NCBI RefSeq assembly: GCF_001306415.1
Contig: NZ_LDJX01000006.1
Span: forward strand, 1 to 64,000
Length of the DNA: 64,000 bases
Origin: Croceitalea dokdonensis DOKDO 023
GTDB lineage: Bacteria; Bacteroidota; Bacteroidia; Flavobacteriales; Flavobacteriaceae
Direction of reading: 5' to 3'
How positions within the stretch are numbered: the stretch's first letter is position 1; each line of letters starts with the position of its first letter. The notes beneath the pieces are model-generated. The model saw only the letters and a program-made list of their open reading frames with translations, searched no databases and was not told where the DNA came from. Made by a program: the position numbers and the translations under genes. This document shows positions 8,974 to 17,383 of this stretch, piece by piece.

Positions 8974-9214
8974 TTACTTATCCGTCAAAATTAGAAGCTA
9001 TCCAAAGGATATTTTATGACATTGGTCATATAATGGCATTACTTTCAATACTTTAGATAGAAATAGCTATAGCCTTGGCCATCCGTTTTCCGGCTAGGAT
9101 TATTTTTTGGATGTCTCATCCAAATCACGGAACCTATCCCTAAAGTTTGTACAAAAGGTAGAGGGTGATCTTTGTTGGCCCCGGTGATGATGTGGGGAAA
9201 TCGCTGCTTGGAGG

Positions 9215-9552
9215 CAATACCATAATCTCTGGGGACGGAACGCTATATTTCTTGGGGCGGATAAAGAGTGGTTGGTCCAGTACGCCAATAGAAAACCAGG
9301 AACACCACACTCGGACAATTTTTGGCTGGACGCCACTACCTTCCTTTGGAAATACAGATGAATGAAACGTCCAAGTACATTAATTTGGGGGATTGGATCC
9401 ATTACTATACCTATGCGGTCTTTGATGGGGAAATACTTTCCTTAGAAAAATTGGATGTCCAAAGCCATTAGGCTGATAAAAAACAGTCCACCTTTCGACA
9501 GCTGACCCGGATAAATGAATTCCCTTTCCGGTTACGATTGGTGGACTGCTTC
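9215..9552 (+). pseudogene. Decayed partial copy of the lpxH 3' end
   Basis: This stretch is collinear with 5490-5828, the last third of lpxH plus about 80 bases of its downstream flank. From 9370 to 9487 it differs from 5646-5763 at only about four positions by eye, including the identical stop context DVQSH-TAG (9469-9471). Before 9370 it is much more diverged, with small insertions and deletions, and the GHRH metal motif is destroyed. There is no start codon or 5' two thirds, so it cannot make an enzyme. Because non-coding flank is included, it is a segmental duplication, separated from the parent by ppdK. Confidence 0.88.
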
Positions 9553-9820
9553 CCTAAGCTAAAGAGATCGCAGGAGCCAACCAAAGGTATTTTCTTTTAT
9601 TCGATGAAGTGCGAAACGGGGTTGCCCCGGTTAATTATGTATTGGAAAATGCATTTAAAACGGTCTGGCAACGTAATGAACCCCTCTTGGGATTTAAACC
9701 CTAACCAAGAGAACCAAAAACTAACCAAAGACCCAGAAACTAAAAAAACGTTAAGCCTTGAGCATCCCTGTAACTATTCCCTTGTTTTCCATTATTTTCG
9801 GGAAATTAAAGAACTTGAAA
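9553..9820. other. Spacer with a short unexplained coding-like fragment
   Basis: No complete gene is supported. One frame from 9588 to the TAA at 9702-9704 reads through 38 codons of protein-like composition (FDEVRNGVAPVNYVLENAF is part of it) but has no start in frame close by. Together with the adjacent lpxH remnant this suggests a graveyard of older genes. A frame from 9538 to 9879 runs into the prolyl oligopeptidase gene in another register and is not credible. Confidence 0.4.
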
Positions 9821-11974
9821 ATGAAAAAAATCACCCTGTTTTTGATAGGGGTAACTTTTATCGCCTGTCAAACCAATAAAAAAAGAGAACCTATTGTTGT
9901 GAATTATCCTACTACACAAAAAGTTGATACCGTAGATACCTATTTTGGAACGGAAGTGCCAGATCCTTATCGTTGGCTAGAAGATGACAGAAGTCCAGAA
10001 ACCGAAGCCTGGGTTAAAACACAGAACAAAACTACTTTTGGATATTTAGATAGCATTCCTTTTCGTGAAGACATAAAAAACAGATTGGAAAAACTGTGGA
10101 ACTATGAAAAATTGGGTTCCCCGTTCAAAGAGGGCAACTACACCTATTTTTATAAGAATGATGGATTACAGAACCAATATGTGGTCTATAGAAAAAAGGG
10201 AAATGGGGAGCCAGAGGTATTTCTAAACCCAAACACCTTTTCCGAAGATGGCACCACCTCACTGGCCGGCCTAAGCTTTACAAAAGATGGTTCCATGGCC
10301 GCCTACCTCATATCAGAGGGTGGGAGTGATTGGCGGAAGGCCATTGTAATCAATGCGGAAACCAAAGAACAGGTAGAAGACACCTTGGTAGATATAAAAT
10401 TCAGCGGTGTTTCCTGGAAAGGCAATGAAGGATTCTATTATTCCAGCTACGACAAGCCGGAGGGAAGTGAGCTTTCTGCCAAAACGGACCAGCACAAATT
10501 ATACTTTCATAAAGTTGGCACGCCCCAATCAGAGGATGAATTGATTTTTGGTGGCAGCCCGGAAGAAAAACACAGATATGTTGGTGGATACCTAACGGAG
10601 GACCAACGTTATCTGTTGATCAGTGCCTCCATATCAACTTCAGGAAACAAACTGTTTTTAAAGGACCTGTCTACACCAAACAGCGAGCTGGTCACTATTT
10701 TAGACCATACTGATTCTGACACGTATCTGTTGGAGAACGAAGGGTCCAAATTGTTTCTGGTCACCAATTTAAACGCACCCAACAAAAAAATTGTGGTTAC
10801 GGATGCCTCTAATCCCAATCCAGAAAACTGGAAGGACTTAATCCCGGAAACCAAAAATGTTCTCACCGCTGGTAGTGGGGGCGGCTATTTCTTTGCAGAA
10901 TATATGGTTGATGCCATTTCAAAAGTATTTCAGTATGATATGGACGGAAAACAAGTTCGTGAGGTAAAGCTTCCCGGAGTGGGTAGTGCAGGCGGTTTTG
11001 GTGGTAAAAAAGAGGATAAGGAATTCTATTTTTCGTTTACCAACTACAGCACACCGGGCTCCTCTTACAAATACAATGTGGAAACAGGGGAATATGAGCA
11101 GTATTGGAAACCAGAAATAGATTTTAATCCATCGGATTATGAGTCCACCCAAGTATTTTATGAATCTAAGGATGGCACCAAAGTACCTATGATCATTACC
11201 CATAAAAAAGGTATTGAACTCAACGGAAAGAACCCCACTATTCTTTATGGTTATGGCGGGTTTAATATCAGTTTAACGCCCTCTTTTAGCATCACCAATG
11301 CAGTCTGGATGGAGCAAGGGGGGGTGTATGCCGTGCCCAATCTACGCGGAGGTGGGGAATATGGTAAAAAATGGCATGACGCCGGTACAAAAATGCAAAA
11401 GCAAAACGTATTTGATGATTTTATTGCCGCGGCGGAATATCTTATTGAAAACAACTACACCTCAAAAGAATACCTTGCCATCCGCGGAGGCTCCAACGGG
11501 GGCCTTTTGGTAGGCGCTACCATGACACAGAGACCAGATTTAATGCAAGTGGCCCTACCCGCTGTTGGCGTGTTGGACATGTTGCGCTACCATACCTTTA
11601 CCGCAGGTGCGGGATGGGCCTATGACTACGGTACTGCAGAGGACAATAAGGAAATGTTTGCTTATTTAAAGGGATACTCTCCCGTACACAATGTAAAACA
11701 AGGCGTGGAATACCCTGCCACCTTAATCACCACCGGTGATCATGATGATCGTGTTGTGCCTGCGCATAGCTTTAAATTTGCTGCCGAACTACAGGCAAAA
11801 CAGGCAGGCAAGAATCCTACGTTGATACGGATTGAAACCAACGCAGGCCATGGGGCTGGAACCCCAGTAAGCAAAACCATTGAACAATATGCAGATATCT
11901 TTGGGTTTACCTTATTCAATATGGGTTTTGATCAACTGCCAAATCAAGCGGTCATTAAGGAGTTCAAAGATTAA
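9821..11974 (+). CDS. Prolyl oligopeptidase (S9A), predicted lipoprotein
   Basis: A 717-residue serine peptidase that cleaves after proline in short peptides. I start at ATG 9821 because it gives a clean lipoprotein signal, [16 protein letters not shown], with lipidated Cys16. The N-terminal region has [12 protein letters not shown], the classic S9A signature, then the beta-propeller, then the hydrolase domain with RGGSNGG (nucleophile Ser558), [10 protein letters not shown] (Asp near 640-643) and NAGHGAGT (His677). Predicted location is the periplasm, anchored to a membrane. A terminator follows 25 bases after the stop. Confidence 0.95.
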   Translation: MKKITLFLIGVTFIACQTNKKREPIVVNYPTTQKVDTVDTYFGTEVPDPYRWLEDDRSPETEAWVKTQNKTTFGYLDSIPFREDIKNRLEKLWNYEKLGSPFKEGNYTYFYKNDGLQNQYVVYRKKGNGEPEVFLNPNTFSEDGTTSLAGLSFTKDGSMAAYLISEGGSDWRKAIVINAETKEQVEDTLVDIKFSGVSWKGNEGFYYSSYDKPEGSELSAKTDQHKLYFHKVGTPQSEDELIFGGSPEEKHRYVGGYLTEDQRYLLISASISTSGNKLFLKDLSTPNSELVTILDHTDSDTYLLENEGSKLFLVTNLNAPNKKIVVTDASNPNPENWKDLIPETKNVLTAGSGGGYFFAEYMVDAISKVFQYDMDGKQVREVKLPGVGSAGGFGGKKEDKEFYFSFTNYSTPGSSYKYNVETGEYEQYWKPEIDFNPSDYESTQVFYESKDGTKVPMIITHKKGIELNGKNPTILYGYGGFNISLTPSFSITNAVWMEQGGVYAVPNLRGGGEYGKKWHDAGTKMQKQNVFDDFIAAAEYLIENNYTSKEYLAIRGGSNGGLLVGATMTQRPDLMQVALPAVGVLDMLRYHTFTAGAGWAYDYGTAEDNKEMFAYLKGYSPVHNVKQGVEYPATLITTGDHDDRVVPAHSFKFAAELQAKQAGKNPTLIRIETNAGHGAGTPVSKTIEQYADIFGFTLFNMGFDQLPNQAVIKEFKD

Positions 11975-11999
11975 AACCATCAGTTACCGAGTACAGCGC

Positions 12000-12033
12000 A
12001 AAAATCCGTTTCTTTGGGAACGGATTTTTCTTT
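12000..12033 (+). terminator. Intrinsic terminator after prolyl oligopeptidase
   Basis: AAAAATCCGTT (12000-12010) pairs with AACGGATTTTT (12019-12029) around an 8-base loop, and the T-rich strand continues TCTTTT. It ends the oligopeptidase transcript just before the ABC ATPase start at 12046. Because the stem is A/T rich at its base it may also work in the reverse direction. Confidence 0.8.
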
Positions 12034-12045
12034 TATCCGTTTCCT

Positions 12046-13023
12046 ATGCTAGCAGTAGATTCCATCAGCTTTTCCTATGCAAACAAACCTATTTTAAAGG
12101 ACGTCTCGTTCTCCATTGAAAAAGGGACCCACCTTTCCATTATGGGAGAGAGTGGCTCTGGCAAGAGTACCCTGCTCAAAGCCATCTATGGATTGCTGGA
12201 ATTGGAAAAAGGCACGGTTTTTTGGGGAAAAGAACAGGTTTTAGGGCCCAACTATAATTTGGTCCCGGGGGAAAAATACATGAAATATGTAGCCCAAGAC
12301 TTTGATTTAATGCCCTTTACCACAGTCACCGAAAACATAGCTGAACATCTTTCCGCTTTTGAAATGGACAGCCACCAGGCCCGTATTACCGAGCTGCTCC
12401 ACATTATTGAAATGGAAGAATTTGCCCATGTTAAGGTAAAAAACCTAAGCGGCGGACAACAACAACGGGTGGCACTTGCCAGGGCCTTGGCACAAGAACC
12501 GGAAGTGTTGCTCTTGGACGAGCCCTTTAGTAGTATAGACCAATTTAAAAAAAATGAACTGCGCTATAAGCTTTTCCCCTATTTGAGGGAAAAGGGAATA
12601 ACGGTAATCAATGCAAGTCATGACCCAAATGATGTGCTTGCTTTCGCCGATGAGACCATTGTACTAAAAAATGGGGAAATCCTAGCCCATGAGCCAACGG
12701 TACAATTATACCAAATACCAAAAGAAAAATATGTTGCATCACTCTTTGGTGTGGTGAACAAGGTTCCCATTACACTACTGAAGGAATATAGTGAAACAGA
12801 TAAATCCATCCTCATTTACCCGCATGAATTTATGATTTCCCCCAACCAAGGTTTTGAGGTTTATGTGGTAAACAATCACTTTAAAGGGAGCCATTATTTG
12901 ATACAAGGATTATCTAATACCGGTTTTAGCGTGTTTTTTACCAATAGGAATGCGCTGCAGGTAAACACACAGGTTTTTTTAAATGTATCCTTACAATTGG
13001 TAAATAAGCGATTGAACCCTTAG
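12046..13023 (+). CDS. ABC transporter ATP-binding protein (orphan)
   Basis: A 325-residue ABC ATPase. Walker A is GESGSGKST (34-42), the signature is LSGGQQQR (about 135-142) and Walker B with its Glu is VLLLDEP (about 155-161); an H-loop INASHDPND follows. About 95 residues after the ATPase core form a beta-rich tail like the regulatory/TOBE region of the CysA/PotA-type importers. No permease or binding protein is adjacent, so the partner must be encoded elsewhere. The substrate cannot be told. It precedes the ArfB-like gene by 7 bases. Confidence 0.87.
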   Translation: MLAVDSISFSYANKPILKDVSFSIEKGTHLSIMGESGSGKSTLLKAIYGLLELEKGTVFWGKEQVLGPNYNLVPGEKYMKYVAQDFDLMPFTTVTENIAEHLSAFEMDSHQARITELLHIIEMEEFAHVKVKNLSGGQQQRVALARALAQEPEVLLLDEPFSSIDQFKKNELRYKLFPYLREKGITVINASHDPNDVLAFADETIVLKNGEILAHEPTVQLYQIPKEKYVASLFGVVNKVPITLLKEYSETDKSILIYPHEFMISPNQGFEVYVVNNHFKGSHYLIQGLSNTGFSVFFTNRNALQVNTQVFLNVSLQLVNKRLNP

Positions 13024-13030
13024 CCCAATT

Positions 13031-13462
13031 GTGCTTAACTTTAGACAAAATTCATTTTTGAACAAAGAAATCCTTTTAAAAGAACTAAAATACAAAGCTA
13101 TTAGAAGCAGTGGTGCGGGAGGACAGCATGTAAACAAGGTTTCTTCAAAGGTGGAACTCAGTTTTAATGTGGGAAATTCCTTGGTGTTGTCTGAGCAACA
13201 AAAAGAACGGTTGCTAATGAAGTTAGGAAATCGGATGACCAAAGATGGTGTTTTAGTCTTACAATGTGATGAAGCCAGAAGTCAGCACCAAAATAAAGCC
13301 TTGGTCATCAAACGTTTTTTTCTGCTGCTAAAAAATGCCTTGACCGTCCCCAAAAAAAGGAAACCTACAAAGCCTTCTAAAAGTTCAATTGAAAAGCGGT
13401 TGAAGTCCAAAAAGATAGCTTCATCAAAAAAAGTGAATCGGCAAAAACCTGATTTGGATTAG
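13031..13462 (+). CDS. arfB: ArfB-like peptidyl-tRNA hydrolase (GGQ release factor)
   Basis: A 143-residue protein with the release-factor catalytic segment RSSGAGGQHVNKVSSKVEL (about 26-44), where GGQ triggers hydrolysis of peptidyl-tRNA, and a long lysine-rich C-terminal tail that in ArfB/YaeJ enters the empty mRNA channel of stalled ribosomes. It lacks the codon-recognition domains of RF1/RF2, which fits ribosome rescue. The start is unclear: a GTG at 13031 gives this length, and a TTG at 13058 would give MNKEILLKELKYKAIRSSG, closer to relatives I recall. Its stop overlaps the stop of the convergent next gene by four bases. Confidence 0.85.
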   Translation: MLNFRQNSFLNKEILLKELKYKAIRSSGAGGQHVNKVSSKVELSFNVGNSLVLSEQQKERLLMKLGNRMTKDGVLVLQCDEARSQHQNKALVIKRFFLLLKNALTVPKKRKPTKPSKSSIEKRLKSKKIASSKKVNRQKPDLD

Positions 13463-13830
13463 CCCATTTCGGGCACCTCATAAAAGTACTGTGCCTGTTT
13501 GATTTTACCGTTCTCCACTTGGTACATACAAAGCTCGTCAAAAGCCCAGCGCCCTCCTTCTTTAAAGGTAGCATCCATTGACATGGGTACTACAAAATGA
13601 TTGGCTGCAACTATTGGGTCACCAACTGAGCCTCCATGCACTTCTACTATGCCCTGTGCCCATTGAAGGTAGCCATTCCAAATATTCTCTTTGCCCTTAG
13701 TAACAGTTTCCCCGGGCGCACCCTCCATTTCAATGCTCACCGCATCATCTGCGTATAGATTATATGCTTCTTGGTACTTCTCTTCACGACACAGTTTAAC
13801 CAACTGGTCCGCGACTTCTTGTGTTGTCAT
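13459..13830 (-). CDS. SnoaL-like / NTF2-fold protein
   Basis: A 123-residue soluble protein with the cone-shaped SnoaL/NTF2 fold pattern: an N-terminal helix with the EVADQLVKLCREEKYQEAYN stretch, then LYADDAVSIEM, and alternating strands ending QAQYFYEVPEMG. Such proteins are small-molecule binding domains or simple isomerase-like enzymes; this one is annotated by fold only. It is convergent with the ArfB-like gene. An 87-base spacer separates its start from the next minus-strand gene end. Confidence 0.75.
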   Translation of the reverse strand: MTTQEVADQLVKLCREEKYQEAYNLYADDAVSIEMEGAPGETVTKGKENIWNGYLQWAQGIVEVHGGSVGDPIVAANHFVVPMSMDATFKEGGRWAFDELCMYQVENGKIKQAQYFYEVPEMG

Positions 13831-13917
13831 GATTGTCTTATTTAAGGATTAATATTCCTAAAAATAAAGAAGATTCTTATATGTCCGTTAAAAATGGTTA
13901 AATAATAACAGCCATAT

Positions 13918-14361
13918 TTATTTGATTTCCATTATTTTAGAAGCTATTCCGTTAAAATTTACTGTTTCGTTTACAGACTTGCCCAAAAGTACTTTAGCTA
14001 TAGGGGCATTCGGCGAGATACAGAATATTATGACCTCCTCCTCTTCAAATTTTCCGGCGGAAATAGCAATATAGTAAGACGTCTTATCTGTAATGACCAG
14101 GGTACCCAAAGACACTTTTTCAGCGTTACTTTTTAAAGGGACTTTATGCAAAAGCTGCTGCATTTTTTCAGCTTCTAGGAGCTGTTGACCCAATTTTTCC
14201 CTTTCTAGTTGCAGCATGGCCCTACCAGTTTCATGTTTATCGCCTGCCGTACTTTTGGATTCTGATGTCAATGATAATATCACTTCCGCTATTTGACCTT
14301 GAATTCGGTTGATTCTTGAGTTGATGTACCCTTGGCAGAATTGATAGAGTGCTTTTTTCAT
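13918..14361 (-). CDS. GreA/GreB C-terminal-like protein
   Basis: A 147-residue protein with an N-terminal helical part (about 1-72) holding a KSTAGDKHETGRAM segment, and a C-terminal beta domain (about 82-147) with LGTLVITDKTSYYIAISAG and ISPNAPIAKVLLGKSVNETV, which resembles the FKBP-like C-terminal domain of GreA/GreB. The family is common in Flavobacteriia and, from memory, is often mislabelled 3-oxoacyl-ACP synthase; nothing here supports that enzyme. It lacks a full GreA coiled coil. Its start is 7 bases after the kinase stop, so it is the third gene of the regulator-kinase operon. Confidence 0.68.
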   Translation of the reverse strand: MKKALYQFCQGYINSRINRIQGQIAEVILSLTSESKSTAGDKHETGRAMLQLEREKLGQQLLEAEKMQQLLHKVPLKSNAEKVSLGTLVITDKTSYYIAISAGKFEEEEVIIFCISPNAPIAKVLLGKSVNETVNFNGIASKIMEIK

Positions 14362-14368
14362 TGCAAGA

Positions 14369-15712
14369 TTAAAAAGTCATGGTAAATGTGGTCTCTTCAT
14401 TAGGTTTGGAGTATAATTTTAAAGTGCCTCCATGTAGCTGCATGATTTGTCTGGAGAGGCTCAGTCCAATTCCAGTTCCCTTTTCTTTAGTTGTAAAAAA
14501 CGGGATAAATATTTCATCCAACATCTCTTCCGGTATTCCAGGGCCATCATCGCGTACCATGATATATTTTCGCCGCTTCTTATCAATTCCCGAAATCACC
14601 TCAATACATCCTGAGTTTTGATTTTCCAGCGAATGAACGGCATTTTTCACTAAATTGATAAGTACTTGGGTCAACTGTTTTTCATCAATGAAATAGTCAA
14701 GTTCTTTCACCGTCTGAATCCATTGGATTTTGATACGCCCACTAACATCAAGCTGCATTAAAACCTTCACTTTTTCAAAAAGCTTTTCAACCGGCACCAA
14801 GGTTCTATCCGGCTTGGGTACATTAAGAAAACTTCGATATCCTTGTACAAATTCCATTAGGTCATGCCCTTGGTTTTTGATTACTTCCAGCCCTCTTGCC
14901 GCACTGGAAATCTTATTCTTTTCCAATTGTTCAACTACTTCTCCATCGCTTTTATGATAATACTTAAGAATAGACTCTGAAATAGAAGTGATTGGCGTAA
15001 TCGTATTCATGATTTCATGGGTCAGTACACGAATCAGTCTAATCCAAGAATCCGTTTCCTTTTCATCCAGTTCCTCATTGATATCTTGCACCACAACCAA
15101 TAGTAACGGATTCTCATCTAAAACCACCGGAGTCGATTTTAAGGCCAACTGTGTCTGCTCACGTTCATTCGTCAACTGAAACAATTTTCGCTCAAAGGGC
15201 TGGAAAGACTCAAAAACGGCATACAAATTTGGGTCTATTTGCTTTAGCTGTTTGATGTGGTTTAAAGGCTTATAGTTCAATAACCTTTCTAACGTAGGGT
15301 TTGAAAACAAAATATGCCCCTTATCATTAAAGGTCATGATACCAATATTGGCCTGTTTTAAAATTTCCTGGTAGTACTTCTCACGTATTTGCAATTGTAA
15401 ATGTACTTCCTGAATAAGTCCATTGACCCTATTCAGGCTTTGATTCAATTCCTTAAAAGATTTTATGGTAACCCGCTCAGGAAAACGTAACGTAAAATCT
15501 TCATTTTTAATAGCATCAAAGAAATAAGCAATCTTTCTGTTTGTACTGTTGATAAAACGAATAAGATCATAGACTTGGGATATTAAGGCGATAACCGCAA
15601 CGAACAAAATGAGATACCATCTTTCTACGACTGAAAAAGCAATTAAAACCGCCGTAGCCGTAATTAACAATACCCTGATGATCAATTGAATATAAAAATT
15701 TCTACTTGCCAT
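14369..15712 (-). CDS. NtrY-like membrane sensor histidine kinase
   Basis: A 447-residue inner-membrane kinase. Two closely spaced hydrophobic helices (about 6-25 and 30-47) leave almost no periplasmic loop, so the signal is likely sensed in the membrane or cytoplasm. A linker and a PAS domain (about 105-215) follow. The phosphoacceptor motif is THEIMNTITPITSISESIL (about 232-250). The ATPase domain has NLVKNAVHSLENQ (N box), VRDDGPGIPEEM (G1) and TTKEKGTGIGLSLSRQIM (G2). Its ATG shares the A of the regulator's TAA stop, so translation is coupled and the cognate regulator is the preceding gene. Confidence 0.92.
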   Translation of the reverse strand: MASRNFYIQLIIRVLLITATAVLIAFSVVERWYLILFVAVIALISQVYDLIRFINSTNRKIAYFFDAIKNEDFTLRFPERVTIKSFKELNQSLNRVNGLIQEVHLQLQIREKYYQEILKQANIGIMTFNDKGHILFSNPTLERLLNYKPLNHIKQLKQIDPNLYAVFESFQPFERKLFQLTNEREQTQLALKSTPVVLDENPLLLVVVQDINEELDEKETDSWIRLIRVLTHEIMNTITPITSISESILKYYHKSDGEVVEQLEKNKISSAARGLEVIKNQGHDLMEFVQGYRSFLNVPKPDRTLVPVEKLFEKVKVLMQLDVSGRIKIQWIQTVKELDYFIDEKQLTQVLINLVKNAVHSLENQNSGCIEVISGIDKKRRKYIMVRDDGPGIPEEMLDEIFIPFFTTKEKGTGIGLSLSRQIMQLHGGTLKLYSKPNEETTFTMTF

Positions 15713-17076
15713 TACTTATTGAGCTTCTTCATTTTATTGTACAGGGTCTGTCTTGAAACTCCCAACTGGTCTGCCGCAGCACTATAATTGCCATCATGCA
15801 GTTCAAGTGCTTTGGTAATCATATGGTGCTCCATTTCATTTAAGGTCGTCAATTCTGTCTCAAACGAATTTGAAGATTTTGCGTGCAATAAAAAATCGGT
15901 TGGCTTTAAAATAGCACCTTCAGATAGAATTACAGCACGCTCTATGGTGTGTTGAAGTTCACGAATATTGCCGGGCCATTGGTACTCCATCAATTTTTCT
16001 TGAGCCAAATTGTTAATTTTTAACCCTGGTTTATCATATTTGCTCGCAAACTTATTCAAGAAGAAATCTGCCAACACCAATATATCTTCTTCTCGCTCTC
16101 TCAATGGTGGTACTTCTATATGAATGGTATTGATACGATACAATAAATCTTCTCTAAAAAGACCTTCATCAACCATTTTTTCCAAATTACAATTGGTAGC
16201 GCAAATAAGCCGAATATCAACACTCATAGCCTTATTTGAACCTACCCTGACTACCGATTTATTTTGAATTGCGGAAAGCAATTTGGCCTGCATTTGCAAG
16301 GATAGGTTGCCCATCTCATCTAAAAATAGACTTCCTTTGTTTGCTGCCTCAAACTTACCTGCCCTATCTTCTTTTGCATCGGTAAAAGAGCCTTTTACGT
16401 GACCAAATAGTTCGCTCTCAAATAAACTATCCGAAATAGAACCCATATCCACATTGATAAAAACCTCATCTTTTCTAATAGAAAGCCGATGCACTTCTCT
16501 TGCTATCAATTCTTTGCCCGTTCCATTCTCACCCGTAATTAAAACGTTTACGTCAGTCTTTGCGACTTTCTTTACCAAATTCAAAACATTGATCAAAGCT
16601 TTTGAATTACCAATAATGTTGTTCTTATCTTCATTAATGACTTGTTTTAGACTGCTCTCTTTCTTTTTCAGTTGATTGATTTCTTGTTTGGACCTACGAA
16701 GTTCAAAAGCAGACTTAACCGTTGCCAACAACCGCTCATTGTTCCATGGCTTTAAAATAAAATCTGAGGCGCCTTGCTTTAAGGCTTTTACGGCTAAATC
16801 AACAGCGCCGTAAGCGGTCATCATAATCACCGAGGTGTTAGGCGATTTCTTCTTGATTTCATTCAACCAGAACAACCCTTCATTACCCGTATTTACCCCT
16901 GCCGAAAAATTCATGTCCAACAATACAATGTCAATATCCTTTATGTTCGGAAAAGATGAAATCTGATTTGGATTAAATAAGGTCTGGACACTTTTATATT
17001 CAAACTGTAGTAAAATCTCTAAAGCGCTCAAAACACTTTTATTATCGTCTATTACCAGAATCTTTGCGTTGGTCAT
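15712..17076 (-). CDS. Sigma-54-dependent response regulator (NtrC/AtoC type)
   Basis: A 454-residue transcription activator. The receiver domain has phosphoacceptor Asp54 in VLLDMNF and conserved Lys109 in ILKPW. The AAA+ domain has Walker A TGENGTGKE (181-189), Walker B GSLFLDEMG (248-256) and the sigma-54 contact loop GSFTDA (229-234), a variant of GAFTGA that keeps the key Phe and Thr. The Fis-type helix-turn-helix ends the protein: NYSAAADQLGVSRQTLYNKM. The gene diverges from the TolC operon across a 307-base spacer with paired palindromes and a sigma-54 promoter, so it likely activates that operon and the similar promoters at 24.2 and 31.6 kb. Confidence 0.95.
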   Translation of the reverse strand: MTNAKILVIDDNKSVLSALEILLQFEYKSVQTLFNPNQISSFPNIKDIDIVLLDMNFSAGVNTGNEGLFWLNEIKKKSPNTSVIMMTAYGAVDLAVKALKQGASDFILKPWNNERLLATVKSAFELRRSKQEINQLKKKESSLKQVINEDKNNIIGNSKALINVLNLVKKVAKTDVNVLITGENGTGKELIAREVHRLSIRKDEVFINVDMGSISDSLFESELFGHVKGSFTDAKEDRAGKFEAANKGSLFLDEMGNLSLQMQAKLLSAIQNKSVVRVGSNKAMSVDIRLICATNCNLEKMVDEGLFREDLLYRINTIHIEVPPLREREEDILVLADFFLNKFASKYDKPGLKINNLAQEKLMEYQWPGNIRELQHTIERAVILSEGAILKPTDFLLHAKSSNSFETELTTLNEMEHHMITKALELHDGNYSAAADQLGVSRQTLYNKMKKLNK

Positions 17077-17241
17077 AATTCCTGTTTTTAACCTATCTGT
17101 TCGGAAACAAAATATATACCGTTTTTATAAAGCGTCTACTTTTAAGAAATCTAGGTGTCAACGTTACCTTTAAACAAGGCACTTCAAGACTAACACGCAA
17201 ATTTTTAAAATTATAAATTGATTGTTCGCAATTCATTACGA

Positions 17242-17280
17242 TGTAAAATTATTTTACACTTTTTGTATAAATATTTTACA
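17242..17280. promoter_or_regulatory. Paired 17-bp palindromes, predicted activator sites (TU1)
   Basis: TGTAAAATTATTTTACA (17242-17258, perfect 8-bp arms around one base) and TGTATAAATATTTTACA (17264-17280) have centres 22 bp apart, two helical turns. Both fit TGT-N2-A-N3-ATT-N2-ACA, shared with pairs at 24198 and 31608. They lie about 70-95 bp upstream of a sigma-54 -24 element, the normal position for NtrC-type enhancer sites. Binding by the divergent regulator is inferred. Confidence 0.85.
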
Positions 17281-17343
17281 CTTCAAAAATACTTGATTTT
17301 ATCTTTTGATTTTAATTTACTGATATTCAGCGTTTTATTTTTA

Positions 17344-17359
17344 TGGCATGAGAATAGCT
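17344..17359 (+). promoter_or_regulatory. Sigma-54 promoter of the TolC operon
   Basis: TGGCATG-AGAA-TAGCT matches the -24/-12 consensus TGGCACG-N4-TTGCW with correct spacing between GG and GC. The start site would be near 17370, about 14 bases before the TolC ATG at 17384. A second TGGCAT at 17367 lacks a -12 GC and would place the start inside the gene. Confidence 0.75.
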
Positions 17360-17383
17360 TACATTGTGGCATAGTAGTTTTAT

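Noticed and set aside
9538-9879. Plus-strand open frame across the lpxH remnant
   Set aside because: It begins in decayed duplicate sequence and overlaps the oligopeptidase start in another frame; composition is not protein-like.
12046-13023. Part of the exporter array
   Set aside because: Its ATPase type and regulatory tail differ from the LolD-like ATPases and it lies before a terminator and unrelated genes, about 4 kb from the array.
13918-14361. 3-oxoacyl-ACP synthase
   Set aside because: It is far too short, has no catalytic cysteine context and resembles a Gre C-terminal domain.
17367-17383. Second TGGCAT as the sigma-54 promoter of the TolC operon
   Set aside because: It lacks the -12 GC and would start transcription inside the gene; the element at 17344 fits better.
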